Part shown: one piece after another, positions 9,886 through 20,677 of the stretch
Numbering within the stretch: the first letter of the stretch is position 1
How the letters are laid out: each line of letters starts with the position of its first letter
Assembly (NCBI GenBank): GCA_032768795.1
Contig: CP136493.1
Location: forward strand, 2,046,001-2,110,000
Origin: Tremella fuciformis
Lineage: Eukaryota; Basidiomycota; Tremellomycetes; Tremellales; Tremellaceae
DNA length: 64,000 bases
Direction of reading: 5' to 3'
Position numbers and translations under genes: made by a program
The notes under the pieces: generated by a model
Databases searched by the model: none
Seen by the model: only the letters and a program-made list of their open reading frames with translations
Told to the model about the DNA's origin: nothing

Positions 9886-11848
9886 TCACTCGTCGGCGGC
9901 ACCTCCAGCCCCCTCGTCGCCCTTCTGAGCCTTGTTGACCTGGTTCATGACCAGCTGATACTCCCGATTCGCACGCTGCTTGTCTCCCAGCTTCTTTTCC
10001 AGCATGGCAACATCGACCCCTTCTTGCGGGGCGAGACCCTGCCGCGCCCGCCACTGAGCTTTACGCAGGCGTTTCTCGTCTGCCTTGGTGGCATCCGCAT
10101 CGGCCGCAAGGAAACCTTTGATGTCGCCCATAGCGGAAGACGCGAGCGGCAGGAGCTTCCCACCGGGCAGAAGGGGCCCTTCGTCCTCTGAGTCTGAGCT
10201 TTCGGGGGAGGAGATGTGGTGTTGAAACATGGTCGGTGAGGGTGTCCGGGTACGTTGACGCGGTCGTTTGGCCGGAGGTGGGGTCGGCGAAGGCGAGTGT
10301 CGGCGGACAGGAGGGGAGGGCGAGCGAGAGTAAGAGGGTGATCGGCGCCGTCGAGGTGAAGGAGAGCGTCTGTAGGCTCGTTGCTCGTCTTTGCTCTGTC
10401 GGTCATACTGGCCTTCATACCACCGGGGCGATCGAGACCAATCTCGCGATTTCTGGCGATCGTCATAATGGTCGTAACGGTCTCTTCTATCGTTACCGGA
10501 CGGCCCGTCCCGCCTGTCTTGCCTGTCGTAGCCATGGTAATAATCGTTGCGGCTGTATCGGTCATACCTCCCATCGCGTTCTCGCGAGTACGAGCGCTCC
10601 CTATTTCTCCTTAGATCTCTGGATTCGTCTCGTCGTCGATAGTCGTCGTAGTCTCCATCGCGGCTATCGCTACGGTATCGGGGTCTGCGGTCTTCGCGGG
10701 ACCTCGAACGAGAATGATATCTCCCCTCCTCCGAGCTGTTTCGAGACCTAGGCGATCGAGAGCCATCGCCCCTTTGAGGACGCCTTGAGCTTTCCGCCAG
10801 ATCCGCCTTGTTAACATCTTCGCTCCCGCTATCTTCTTCACCGGCGTTGAGGTCGTATCCACCAACATCAGCAAAGATGTCTTCCTCGTCTTCTGGCTCC
10901 GGCGGAGGGGGAACAGGCGCCTCCTTTTTAACCTCGGCCTGCGCAGGCGGTGGTAGAGGCACGGCGGAAGCTTCGCCCTTGCTCGCTTGATCCTCTGTTG
11001 GTGCTATTGCTTGCTTGACCTCGGGCGCAGTTGACTCCGACTTGACCTTCTTCTTCTTTTTCTTCTTCTTAATTTCCCCTCCGACAGGCTCTTCGGCTTT
11101 TTTGCCGATCGACTTGAACTGCGACATCAGCCCATATACACAGACCAGCCTCAATTGCTCACCCCTTTGCCCATCTTCTCCTCCTGTACAACCTTCTTCT
11201 CCTCCACCTTCTCCACCTTCTTCGGTCCTCCCAGGAGCGCATCCAGCTCTTCATCCGCCAGATCTTCTTTCTCCCGCTCCAGCTCAGCCTTCCGAGCGGC
11301 CAAGAGGCCAAAGTCGAGGCCTTTCACCAAGACACTATGCTCGGCATCCCCACCGAGGTGCTTGCGCGTCTCTGCTATTTGTCGATCATCTGCTCCCGCC
11401 TCTTTCTGCCGCCGCTCAAAGTCTTCCAGCGTCCTGGCGACCTGTATATCAGTCTCGCTTAGTGTTGCGAAGTGCAGGTGCGACTCACCTCTGTGTACTC
11501 GTCCTCCTTGCCTTCCCGGCGCATGGCCGCCCTGTCCAAATACCGCTCCCCATTCTCCTTCACCGGCACCCGTCTCTGTTGCCGCGGCACGAAGTCCGGC
11601 TTGCTCTCTGCCTCCTCGGTGCCTTTAGCCTTTTCAGCCAAGAGCTTCTCCGTCTTGGCTGATGCTTTGAGTCCCCATGCCGAGCGTTTCGGCGCGGCTT
11701 TGCCTAGTACGTGTTTGGAGGAGCTTTGAGATGAGGACGCTGCCGGCCGGGAGGCGAGCAGGGAGCGGAAGGCGTCCTGCGATGAGCACGCAGCAGGAGT
11801 CACGTATAGACAGAGGGCGTGATCTTGTCCAAAACTCACCTGGTCCAT
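9886..11848 (-). CDS. IK: RED/IK spliceosomal protein
   Basis: This is the orthologue of human IK (RED), a component of the activated-spliceosome precursor (B complex). It has four exons: 11840-11848 (only ATGGACCAG), 11489-11776, 11163-11441 and 9886-11118, joined in phase to about 602 residues. The RED N-terminal domain is clear: FVPRQQRRVPVKENGERY followed by LDRAAMRREGKEDEY, then HLGGDAEHSVLVKGLDFG, which matches the LGGDxEHTxLVKGLDFALL block of animal RED. The middle carries a poly-Lys run and a long Arg/Asp/Ser/Tyr-rich stretch (RSRSREDRRPRYRSD), equivalent to the RE/RD repeats that name the family. An acidic Pro-rich segment separates them. It is divergently arranged with the yippee gene over about 205 bp. 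Introns are 63, 47 and 44 nt. Identification is strong; the exact C-terminus is simply the open frame. Confidence 0.9.
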
Positions 11849-12053
11849 CTCGAGGCCGGTCAGAATAGCTACGAGTAAGGAGGTCGGAGTAGGGGCATCA
11901 AAAAAGTACCAAGTGACTGCTCGTAAAACACGAAGGGGCTTAGGGGAGTGGAGGCAGCGGTGATCGCCGCCGGTCTGACCGACAACGACCGTGTCCGGGT
12001 GGCGACAAGCATCATCCGCATCGCTATAGCCCATGATCTAGGGCAGACGAGGC
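11849..12053. promoter_or_regulatory. Shared divergent promoter of IK and yippee genes
   Basis: About 205 bp separate the two divergent start codons, so both promoters must lie or overlap here. I see no clear TATA box. Confidence 0.5.
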
Positions 12054-12641
12054 ATGTCCTCACCCACCTCACCCCCCTCAGGGGGCCAAGCCTCATCTTC
12101 CTCTCCTGTCCAGCCAAGCGGCCCTCTGTCCAAGCTAGACTTGCACATCTTGCCCGACGACAAGGAGGTCTTCGCATGCCACAAGTGCTCGGAGATAGTG
12201 GTGGGTCTTGAGTATGACCCCGAATTGAAGCAGCTACGCGGTCCAGAGGTAGTAGCTGAGACCAGGCATTGCAGGACGAGCTGGTGTCCAAGGCGTTCAA
12301 TGGGCGGTCCGGCCGGGCTTAGTACGTCGCGCCCCTGGCCCGTGAGAAGGAGGGAGGGAGGCGTCGTTGACAAGGCAGCCTGATGAATTCAACCATCAAC
12401 ACTTCGCTCGGCAAGCGCGAAGAGCGCAAGCTGCTGTGCGTCTCCTTGACTCGCTGAAGCTAGGGTGGGAATAGTGCTGAGACGAAGGACCGGCACGCAT
12501 ACCGTCGCCGATCTGCACTGCGCGTCGTGTGACACGTCCCTCGGGTGGATGTACATCAAGGCGCCCAACGGGGAACAGCGATACAAGGAGGGGCGGTACA
12601 TTCTCGAGGCAGCCAAGATCGTCAAGGAGAACAACTGGTAG
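12054..12641 (+). CDS. Yippee-like zinc-binding protein (Moh1/YPEL type)
   Basis: This small zinc-ribbon-like protein has a yippee fold, related to the beta-tent domain of Mis18 and cereblon. Yeast Moh1 is the usual single-copy fungal member, and yippee proteins are linked to the GID/CTLH ubiquitin ligase. Exons 12054-12200, 12266-12321, 12379-12435 and 12488-12641 join in phase to 137 residues. The two zinc-binding CxxC pairs are C42/C45 (FACHKCSEIV) and C98/C101 (DLHCASCDT). Other signatures are DELVSKAFNGRSGRAYL, LGWMYIKAP, RYKEGRYILE and the C-terminal KENNW. All three junctions fall inside conserved motifs and match animal YPEL spacing exactly. Introns are 65, 57 and 52 nt. The N-terminal ~28 residues are Ser/Pro-rich and specific to this protein. 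Confidence 0.93.
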
Positions 12642-12842
12642 CGGCTCGCAAAATATAGACCAGAGGGAGAATCATGGGGAATCATCACATAGCGCGGGCG
12701 CATGGGTGTTGTAGGTACTCGGTTATGTGCGGGGCGTAGATCGTCATGTTGTGTCGTCGTGTTGTCGTGATGTATATACAAATGTGTCGATGCGCAATGT
12801 CCTCTCCTCCCCTCTCATTCCTTCCCCATTATAACTCCCCCT

Positions 12843-14315
12843 TCACGCCATCACGTCAGCAGGTTTGGCCACCTTGAGCGAGACGTCGGGCACGACGACG
12901 TCTTTCATCTTGCCAGCTTCTTTCTCGAGGTACTCGGTCTCTTCGCGGGCGAGCTTGCCCTAACAGATCAGCCAAGCCATGACCTAGCTGCAAAGACTAC
13001 TCACATAGTGAGACATCCAGTATCGCTGGTTCATCCAAGGGCGGATGTACGAAGCCCATGTAGGGCGCAGAGCTTTCTGCCTATCGGCCAGGATCTGTAG
13101 ATCAGCAGAGCCCTATGCTGAGCGAGTCGCAAAAAGACTGACCTCCTTCTTGAGACCTTGCCATAGTGCTGGCTTGTCGCTGATGATGCTCTGCACACCC
13201 CACCTCGCACACTCGCGCATCTCCTCGATGTCATTGACAGTCCAGGTGCAGACCCTCTTCCCGACCTCTTTGCACTGCTGCAAGAGGAGTTGACCGTCGG
13301 CCGAAGCCAAAGCGGGGAAGTGGATTGACAAGCCTTGGCAGTGGGTAAAGAAGTATGTGCGGGCCTCGGGGATGGACATGCTGATGGCGTAGCGGGGCAG
13401 GAAGGGCAGGATCCGAGCGGCGGGAGCAATGAATGTGGGCTTGCCATCAGTGACTCGACTCATGGGCGGTGACAGCATGATACTCACGTGCCAGATGCCC
13501 AAGATGATGCGAGGCGCTAGGAGAGTCTGCCAGTTGGGATAAGACTCGATGATGTCCTTCATGAGGCTGAACAGGCGCTCGGGCTCATTCTCGACCTTGC
13601 AGTCCATCTGGCCGTCAGCATGACCGTCCATTCACCGGGACGAAGGAGACACACGTTCAGCTTGACGTGCATGTTTCCAGGGGTCATCAAGAGATCCAGC
13701 ACCTCTTTGAACATCGGGATGGGCTGGATGGGCTGCTTGACGGTCCGCACGTGCTCAAGGACGCCATACCACGGCTGGTCACCGATCTTGCCCTGGCCAT
13801 TGGTCGTGCGCGAAAGCTCGGGGTCGTGGAAGAGGACGAGCTGAGCATCGGAGGTGATGTGAATGTCTGACATCAGCGACTTCAGACTCCGCTGAACGAG
13901 TCTCACCGGTCTCAATGCCGTCGGCACCAGCCTTGATGGCCTCTACGAACGAAGCGCGGGTGTTTTCGGCTGATCATCAGTAACGGTTAGCGTTGGATTG
14001 ACAAGTAGGACCGACGAAAAGTCGCCGAAGCCTGATGATCAGCGATCGACAACCGAGCACCTGACGGTGATGGTGATGGTACGAGGATGCATGACTCACC
14101 CCGCGATGTCCCCAGCATTCAGGCACGCTCTCCTTGCTGGCGACAGAGTCGTCTGCGCCAGCATCGATATCCAAGAGCTCGTCCGCCGGAAGAGGGGGCG
14201 AAACGAGTTCAGAGTAGGCGGGAGAGACTTCAGTCGAGGTGGACGCAGAGAGGACTGGAGTGGGCAGGGTGGAGACGCCCTTGGCCGCCACTTCGGTAGT
14301 TGGTTGAAGGGACAT
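12843..14315 (-). CDS. Glycerophosphodiester phosphodiesterase (GDPD family)
   Basis: This enzyme hydrolyses glycerophosphodiesters to glycerol-3-phosphate and an alcohol. Eight exons (14100-14315, 14016-14031, 13907-13969, 13655-13866, 13488-13607, 13143-13439, 13005-13094, 12843-12959) give 376 residues, all in phase. The catalytic signature GHRGASATFPENTRASF is split by two introns: GHRG ends exon 1, ASATF is a 16-nt microexon, and PENT opens exon 3. Next come the metal-site region IETDIHITSD and the catalytic LFHDPEL. Later motifs are KVENEPERL, ILGIWH, the FPALASADGQLLLQ core strand, RVCTWTVND (typical of GDPD) and GVQSIISDKP. An N-terminal ~65 residues (Ser/Thr/Val-rich) and a C-terminal tail (RPWMNQRYWMSHY, then a Lys/Glu helix) lie outside the domain. 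No signal peptide is seen, so the enzyme is probably cytosolic or membrane-peripheral. Confidence 0.92.
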
Positions 14316-16023
14316 GTCGTCGTGTGATGTGCTGGTGATTACTAGGTGAAGAGGATGTCGAGAGAATGTCTAAGGAGGTGGAGGATCTAGCTGTCTAGTG
14401 GTGTCTATTCGTCAAGTCTCGAGAGGCCGCTCCGCATTCGAAGGCCGACGCGTTCTCAGCCCGTGTAGTCGTTTGGGTCCCGCGCTCGCACGCAATTCAA
14501 TGAAGGGAGGGTGCGAACGTGTGTCCGTGTCTATTCTATGCCGCCTTGGCCGACGCTCTACCGTCCGACGCGTTTCGTCGTGAAGAGACGGACAAACGTG
14601 CGTGGCGAGGTCGGAGTCAGACGATGCGCCGAGTAAAAGGAGTGAGATAAGCGCTATACGTCGCACCTCGCCGATGTTGCCGATACGAGAAGACTGCGGT
14701 CGCCAGCTTCGAGCACCAAGTCGCCTGACTGGCAGGTGGGTAGGTGTTTATATGTCCATCTTGCCGGAAGGGGTGGGGCGGCTGGAACGACGCTCAAAAA
14801 GGGGGGACGTCCTTTGTCGACGAGGGACAAGGCGCTCAGATCTACAATCGGGGTCTAATGAGAGTCGATGTCGGGACCGCGGGGCGAGGCTGCCCGGGTA
14901 TGCGAGACGAGATGGTGGTGAAGGAGGATGGAATGGGTTCTCTGAAAGAAGATAAGGTGGCCAAAAACTCGACTCCAACAGGAGAACACGTGGTGCTTTT
15001 ATGCTGAGCCCGTGCCTGAAACGAGATAAGCCTGGACTCACCGCATTCCGGCCTGTCGGTCCGGATATTCCGGCGTAAGACGCGTCCGAAAACAGAATGA
15101 ACTTTCTGAGCTGTGTTTCTTCCTCACCATTGACTATGTATCGTCCAGAGTGGCTCATCAGAAGACGCCTCTTCGACGCCTCGTCGATCCATAGTGATCG
15201 TCGGAAGCGACGAATGCAAAGGCTGGCGTCAAGCCCCTCATTACCGGCTGTCGGACCGAGCGCAGAGCCCGGGACTCGGACCGTCTGTCGAGGCTGTGGA
15301 TATGTAGCACTGAGGGTACATAGCGAGAAGCCTACGGGCCAGCGCCAGATACACGGATCGATTCTAGAAAGAGCAATCTGTATGCGCATGAAGCTCTGTC
15401 ACCGCTCGTCTATGTATTTGTTGCAAACCCTCGGCGTGGTCTCACCATGTTCCCCGGCGGTACTCGGCAAGAAGAGACGATAAATATAGCCCTTCACTCC
15501 ACATCAACCGGTCTGGCCACACGCCGTTGTTTGGCGTCCTGGCAAAGATCCTCGCTTTCTGCGGCGTCTTTGAAACTGAGAGACTGGAGGTGACTCCGAA
15601 TTCGAGCAGGTGACAGTAACATCGCGCCTCGGCAAATCTGCAGGTGGACTCGTGCACTCGAAGATCAATCAGCAAGAAGATAGGGATCAGAACAGGCTCG
15701 TCTGTCACTTCTGGACAACACCGGATAAAATCTCTATCGGCCCTCATCGACCCGCAGAGAGAGTGTGTGTCTACTGGGAGCTCAAAGCAGTGCAGGTGTC
15801 TTGCCAAGCTCTCATCCTCGCTGTAGCGTGCGCAGGCGCATCGAGTCATTGGGCATCCTCTTCGTCAAGTCAGGCAGCCAGTCCTGCGGTACGCAGGTCG
15901 GAGGTACCCATCGTGTATAGCAATACCACGACTTGTGGACCCATGGAGGTGATCATGTGCATGAGGCAGGATGAAGTGTCTAACCTTGGTGAGAGGGTCC
16001 GAGAAGAGGACCTTGTACATAGT
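14316..16023. other. 1.7-kb region without a supportable gene
   Basis: Several overlapping open frames occur on both strands (for example 14748-15389 and 15442-15849, minus; 15610-16050, plus). None has domain similarity or convincing splice structure. The first few hundred bases should contain the GDPD promoter. Confidence 0.5.
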
Positions 16024-16970
16024 TCATTCAAGTGGTTGCGCACGGAGTGAAAGCCTCGCAAAACGCCAGACTTCTGGTCTCAGCGCCGGATTGCCGTAGT
16101 CTCGCGCAGGGGATTCGGCTCGTATCCATTTGGCGACCGGTTCGCTGGATGGGACCACCGTGATCGTGGGATCCCACTCCCAGGGAGGCTCATCCTGCGC
16201 CCTCGGAGCAGCCTGGCTTACCAGCCAGCTGGGCAGAATGCCCCTGGTCGTCCAGGACAGGTGTTCCGCGGCTGCCAGATTCTCTTCGCTCACAATGAGC
16301 TGATCAGTTCCTTCAGAACCGATACGCCCCTTGACGCGCTCAAGCTCTTTGAGGGACCACTGGGTCAGCTGACTGACGGACTGCGGGCGCCTCGAGTCTT
16401 TCGGCATCCCCTGCGCATACCCTGTTCTGTACAGCATGAGTTCGACCTGTTGTGAGGGGGCAGACTGCCATGCGATGTTACGCAACGTCTTTATCGCATG
16501 TGCGATGAAAATTCTGCCTGCGGGCGTGTCAAGGGGCTCAGTACTCAGTTTGAGGTCCAGCGGGAAGTTGACCGACTCGGCGCATACTTCAACCGTGAGA
16601 GTAGCTAGAGTGCGCGTGTCTGAAATCCGCTCGGCGTCCCCGGCGGGCCAAGAGGCGTCGCCATGGTACAGCAAGCCTGATCGTATCAGCCGCGGAGACA
16701 TCCCTGGAGCTGAACGCTTCAGAACCTACTGGGAATAAAGTACTGAGTGGCCCGCCGTTGGGCGTCCTGGTCGGTGGATGCCACTTGGTAAAATTGGTAA
16801 AATTCGGGAACAAGATCGTAAGAGGCTACGCTACGAAGGCAAGCTTCAAGAAAGCGGGCGACGTAGGTCTGGGACTCGTTGGCTTTGGATGCTACGTGCT
16901 CGACGATAGATTTGACAGTGTCGGGCTGCCTCGAGAGAGCACTACCGATGCTGGATCTGATGCTGCGCAT
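16024..16970 (-). CDS. Family C copy 1, unknown function
   Basis: This two-exon gene (16730-16970 and 16024-16676; 53-nt intron with donor GTAGGT) encodes 297 residues. Exon 1 is helical and ends with the family signature AQRRATQYFIPS exactly at the splice site. The C2 copy has AQRRVSQHFLPS at the same junction, so the intron position is conserved. Exon 2 continues LLYHGDASWPAGDAERI and ends with a strand-rich segment (TITVVPSSEPVAKWIRAESP) that aligns with VIIVGSRAAFAQIIRSPS in C2. A central stretch, SWTTRGILPSWLVSQ, matches QWTVPCMAPWLVACL in C2. No known domain, signal peptide or membrane span was seen. Its neighbour C2 lies about 950 bp upstream in the same orientation. Confidence 0.7.
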
Positions 16971-17921
16971 GTTGTGTTGTGTCGCAAGGTGAATAGAGAG
17001 ATTTTTACTTGTAAGCTTGGCGTTCTGTATGTGAGGGGATTATCTCCAGGCCGGTCCTTGGAACCTCAGATTTCTTGGTCTGCAACAGTAAGATAGGTGA
17101 GAAGCAACGGTACGAGTACAAGGTCAGCGAAATTCTGTTTCGAAAGGATGTCCGAGCCGAGACTCATGCTGTGTTCTGCAGTTTCGTAAGGAAGGGAGAT
17201 GCGCCTTGCAACCTACGAAGGCGAGTGGGGGATCGGGCTGTGCTGGCATGAAAGGATTTTCCTTTCTTCCTTTCGTTGTGAGGCTGCAGGCAGCAGTCTC
17301 GTCACCTGAGCGACCCATCACTTGAAACTGTTGCCCCTCTGGGGGTGGGTGAGGGTGGGGGGAGGGGTGAGTGGGGAGAGGGGGGCGGGGAAAGGGGGGG
17401 GGGGGGGGGGGAAAGTAATGCGCAGCGAGGTGTCGCTCGATGCATAAATCAACGCCTAGATCGATGCTCGGACTGAATGCTGAGAGAGCAAATAGAAACC
17501 CCATAGTGGTCGGAGAGAGATGCGAGGCCGTATCCGATCAGGCTTCTTGCCACCCGGCTCGTGATTTGAGACCCATCGCACGGTGCATAATAAGATGTTG
17601 TTTTACGAACCTTCTCTTTTACTTTGTCATCGCATGATCTACCCACGAGCACACTTGGCATCAGAGTCACCCGCAAGAAGGGCTAGTCGCGCCACGAGCG
17701 TCCTCACCGGCACGGCGCGCGTCCTCTCGCCTCAAAACGAGAGCCGAGTCGAAAATCAGACCCGACATCCTTCTGTGAGCAGTGGTCAGATAGCCTCACT
17801 CGGCAGCCGAGTGCTCGATGAAAAGGCTTCATATATCAACGTGCAGAGACAGAACAGGGTAGAGTGCGGGGTTTTGGTCACATTCAGGATGTACAGTAGG
17901 CTAGTGATGGCTCATCTATGT
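16971..17921. other. Intergenic region between C1 and C2
   Basis: No gene is supported. It includes a G-rich low-complexity block at 17331-17411 and should contain the C1 promoter. Confidence 0.5.
17331..17411 (+). repeat. G-rich low-complexity block ending in an 18-base G run
   Basis: About 80 bases with many GGG/GGGG blocks end in G18 at 17394-17411. The plus strand has ample G tracts for an intramolecular G-quadruplex. Homopolymer length may be unreliable in the assembly. Confidence 0.8.
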
Positions 17922-18807
17922 TCAAGCGGGGAACGCTCGGGCCGTGTATGACGAAGGAGACCTAATGATTTGGGCGAACGCTGCGCGCGACCCGACAATG
18001 ATTACGGGATGTTCCCCGCTCTTTGTAGTGGCATCTTCATCCAGCTTGGAAAGGCAAGCTACGAGCCACGGAGCCATGCACGGGACCGTCCACTGCTCGT
18101 CCTCAGCCTGGCGGATCTGCGAGTCGCTCAACTGAACGCGCAGAGGGCCTGGGTCACCCGTCACCCCCAGCGCCTTGGATAACATGTCTCTCAGTGGCCT
18201 TTTGACGTCGTCCATCCATGCAATGTCCTCGAGAGTCTCAGGCCAGCTGGGTGATTTGCCGAATTCACACCACGAAGAACGGATCTGATTGAGGACCTGG
18301 CGCCGCATGTTTTCGTCCTCCTCATACGCAGTCAAAACATTCAGAGAGTGGCGAATGAGCATCATTCCCAGCTCAGAATTTAGATCCTTGTTGCTTGCCA
18401 CGCTTACGAGGTCGCCTTTGAGGATGTTGACTTCCGGCGTCGTCGCCCCCACTGTTTGGGAAGCTTCGGGGCGTTTGACGTCGTACAGGCGGCCTGGGAG
18501 CTGTCAGCCTGGGCAACTCTGCATGGGATAGATTCAGAGGGCACCTACTCGGCAGGAAGTGCTGGCTGACGCGTCGCTGCGCATGAGAGTCTGCTGGATC
18601 CAGTTCAAAGCTCCGGATGACCTCCTGGTAAGACCGGTCTGTCCTCAAGGTGGCATCCCAGAAACGTAAAGTGAATGCCTGATTGTGTCCGGTGATCTCG
18701 AAGACCCGATTGACGATTGAAAGAACCGAGTGCCTTCTGGATTCTGGTGACTTTGAAGGTTTCCCCGACATTGTGAATCGATCAAGAACTTGAGTCAATT
18801 TAGACAT
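17922..18807 (-). CDS. Family C copy 2, unknown function
   Basis: Two exons (18549-18807 and 17922-18493; 55-nt intron, donor GTAGGT as in C1) give 276 residues. The start MSKLTQVLDRFTMSG was chosen as the first ATG of the open exon. Exon 1 is helical (RHSVLSIVNRVFEITG) and ends AQRRVSQHFLPS. Exon 2 begins RLYDVKRPEASQTVGATT and has a long helical section (MLIRHSLNVLTAYEEDENM), a Trp-rich middle (SSWCEFGKSPSWPETLED) and the family C-terminal strand region. Conservation of intron position, both junction motifs and C-terminal order shows C1 and C2 are tandem duplicates with considerable divergence. The function is unknown. Confidence 0.7.
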
Positions 18808-20011
18808 CTTCTTGGTCCTATGTGTAGGCCGCGATAAAAGTCGCGGCTGCGCACTGGCGAGACAGAAAGGGAGGGGTTTCTGAGAGAGAGCGCAATGATG
18901 GTGGATCTGCTTAAGTACACAAGGGCAAGGACGATCGCTGCGAAAGCTTTTCCAATCGATGCTGTCCCAAAAGGAGATGAGGCCGAGGCCTGGAGCCTCT
19001 TCCATTCACCGCCTCCTTCTCAAAGCGTCTCGACCGTGTTGGAAATCGAGGTTCACAGGGCTGAGAAAGAACTGACGTAGCGTTTTCCAAAGGGTTGCAT
19101 AGTTCAGCTGTGCGGGGTATCGGCGTCCACCTAAGAGAGTCACAACCTCGGTTTTGCCAGGAAAGGTGTCGCCAATGCTCTAGCCGGCATAAGCTCTCCA
19201 TTTGCACCGTGCACTTTGTGGTATTCTGACGTCGCCCGAACCGGTGCTCTTCACCTTGCAGTGCGGCACTGCGATTGCCGTTCTATGCTGCGACCTTCTG
19301 AAAGAGAATGTGTCGTTGATGGGCAAGTCGCTAAACATCCCCGGCCAAATATGCGCGTGCCAGAATTTGCTCCGTCAATGGCCGCGAGTGTGACCTTTTG
19401 ATTGTTTGGGCGATGCCCGCCTCACATGGGCATCACAGACACGCAACAAGTTCGGAGTGCTCCCGTCGGTCTCATTTTCGTGTGAACCCTCGTCCGAAGA
19501 AGGATCATACGTACACCTGATAAATCATCCTGACGGCCCAGAGTCTCGTCGGGCTCTCGTCCGGCTCCCTCAATGTCGCCGGGGCCCGCTGACTGTATGG
19601 TGTCGAAGACGTAACTCGCTCGAGACTTCCTGTACTCCTCGTTTCATCGGAGCATGGAGTGAAATGACGCTGCAATGACCTTTTGATTACAGATAAGACG
19701 AGGCGCCCGGAGGGTCCTTGAGCAAGAATGGTTTGTAGACGCTTCATGTGAGAATGCTACAACATTTAACCGAGGTCCATAATGGAGGACTGCCTGTCAA
19801 ACTTCTGACCGAGGAGGAAAAAGAGGATGTTCCACTCTAGTGTTCGGTAGCGTTCTGCTCCTTCGCTAGCTAAGCGCATAAAATTGTTCTCGACCCCGTA
19901 AACCGCAGGCCAAAACTACTTTAGCTGTTTTTTTTACCTAGGTTGACTCGGCCTCTCTTGCCTCATACTCGCGGTTCAAAGGTGTTCGTCTAACAAACGA
20001 CGGACTTCAGT
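18808..20011. other. 1.2-kb region without a supportable gene
   Basis: Only short overlapping frames on both strands were seen. Divergent promoters of C2 and B1 must lie here. A T-rich stretch (TGTTTTTTTTACC at about 19926) precedes B1 by about 80 bp. Confidence 0.5.
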
Positions 20012-20677
20012 ATGAGTAACAGCAGCGGTCTTTTCAGCGTGCAAAGGCGAGTCTCAGCCGAGCGTCTTGTCTCCGATGTGACGGGAAAGTCTTTGCTGTT
20101 GCGGTTGCAGAACGATTATCCGGAGTTCGATCTCATATGGGAGTCGTGCCCTCGTGTACATGGAAACAGGCCACCGGCCTGGGTCAAACTCGCAATAAGT
20201 CTTGAAGACGGAACCACGCCTGAGGACCTGGCTTATAAGAGTTTTGTGAGCCTGTCCAACTTTACAGACCAAAGCCCCGAATGGACCAAAATGACCCCGG
20301 ACCTCCCTACTTTGCAATCACTTTTCATTCCGCCGAGCTCGGGGCTAGCACGGCAATCCGAGCAGGTTGAGAGGTCGAAGAGACAGCTGAAGATGATCGT
20401 TAACGCACCTGCGGAAAACAAGTCGATATGGAGACACAAGAGCAACGGACGATATCGCCTGATTCTTCTGGGGAATAGCGGGGACGGCACATTGCTTTTA
20501 GAGTCCGGACCGGTGACTTTGGAATCGATGGACTGGGCTTGGAGTCCCTCCACAGAGCTTGGTTGGAGAGGGTGGAGCGAGAAGCATGGGGTACAGGCCG
20601 ATGTCGTTACCCGTGACCAGCAGCTGCTCTCAAGCGACACGATAAAGGTAGAGTTGCTGCCCCTGCCGTACTCGTAG
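20012..20677 (+). CDS. Family B copy 1, unknown function (C-terminal GWxGWxxxH)
   Basis: This single-exon gene of 221 residues is the first of four dispersed plus-strand paralogues. The family layout is: an N-terminal strand-rich section with an FDL core (here PEFDLIWES); a W-x2-(I/L/M)-x-(I/L) strand (AWVKLAISLEDG); an FVSLSNFTDQSPEW-like block; a variable middle; a basic strand with WRHKSNGRYRLILLGNSG; an acidic loop leading to LLLESGPV; and the closing signature LGWRGWSEKHGV. The pattern of alternating strands with regularly placed Trp suggests a compact beta fold of unknown type. No signal peptide is visible. B1 differs from the others in having LGW rather than GGW at the signature. Confidence 0.7.
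   Translation: MSNSSGLFSVQRRVSAERLVSDVTGKSLLLRLQNDYPEFDLIWESCPRVHGNRPPAWVKLAISLEDGTTPEDLAYKSFVSLSNFTDQSPEWTKMTPDLPTLQSLFIPPSSGLARQSEQVERSKRQLKMIVNAPAENKSIWRHKSNGRYRLILLGNSGDGTLLLESGPVTLESMDWAWSPSTELGWRGWSEKHGVQADVVTRDQQLLSSDTIKVELLPLPYS

Noticed and set aside
11015..11662. 215-codon plus-strand frame rich in Phe, Ser and Pro
   Set aside because: It is the reverse complement of the Lys-rich and acidic coding sequence of RED/IK.
14748..15389. 213-codon minus-strand frame
   Set aside because: No domain, no paralogue in the window, and composition typical of random open frame; no convincing splice partners.
15442..16050. Overlapping frames on both strands (135 codons minus, 146 codons plus)
   Set aside because: Neither shows family similarity; a small Cys-rich product on the minus strand is possible but unsupported.
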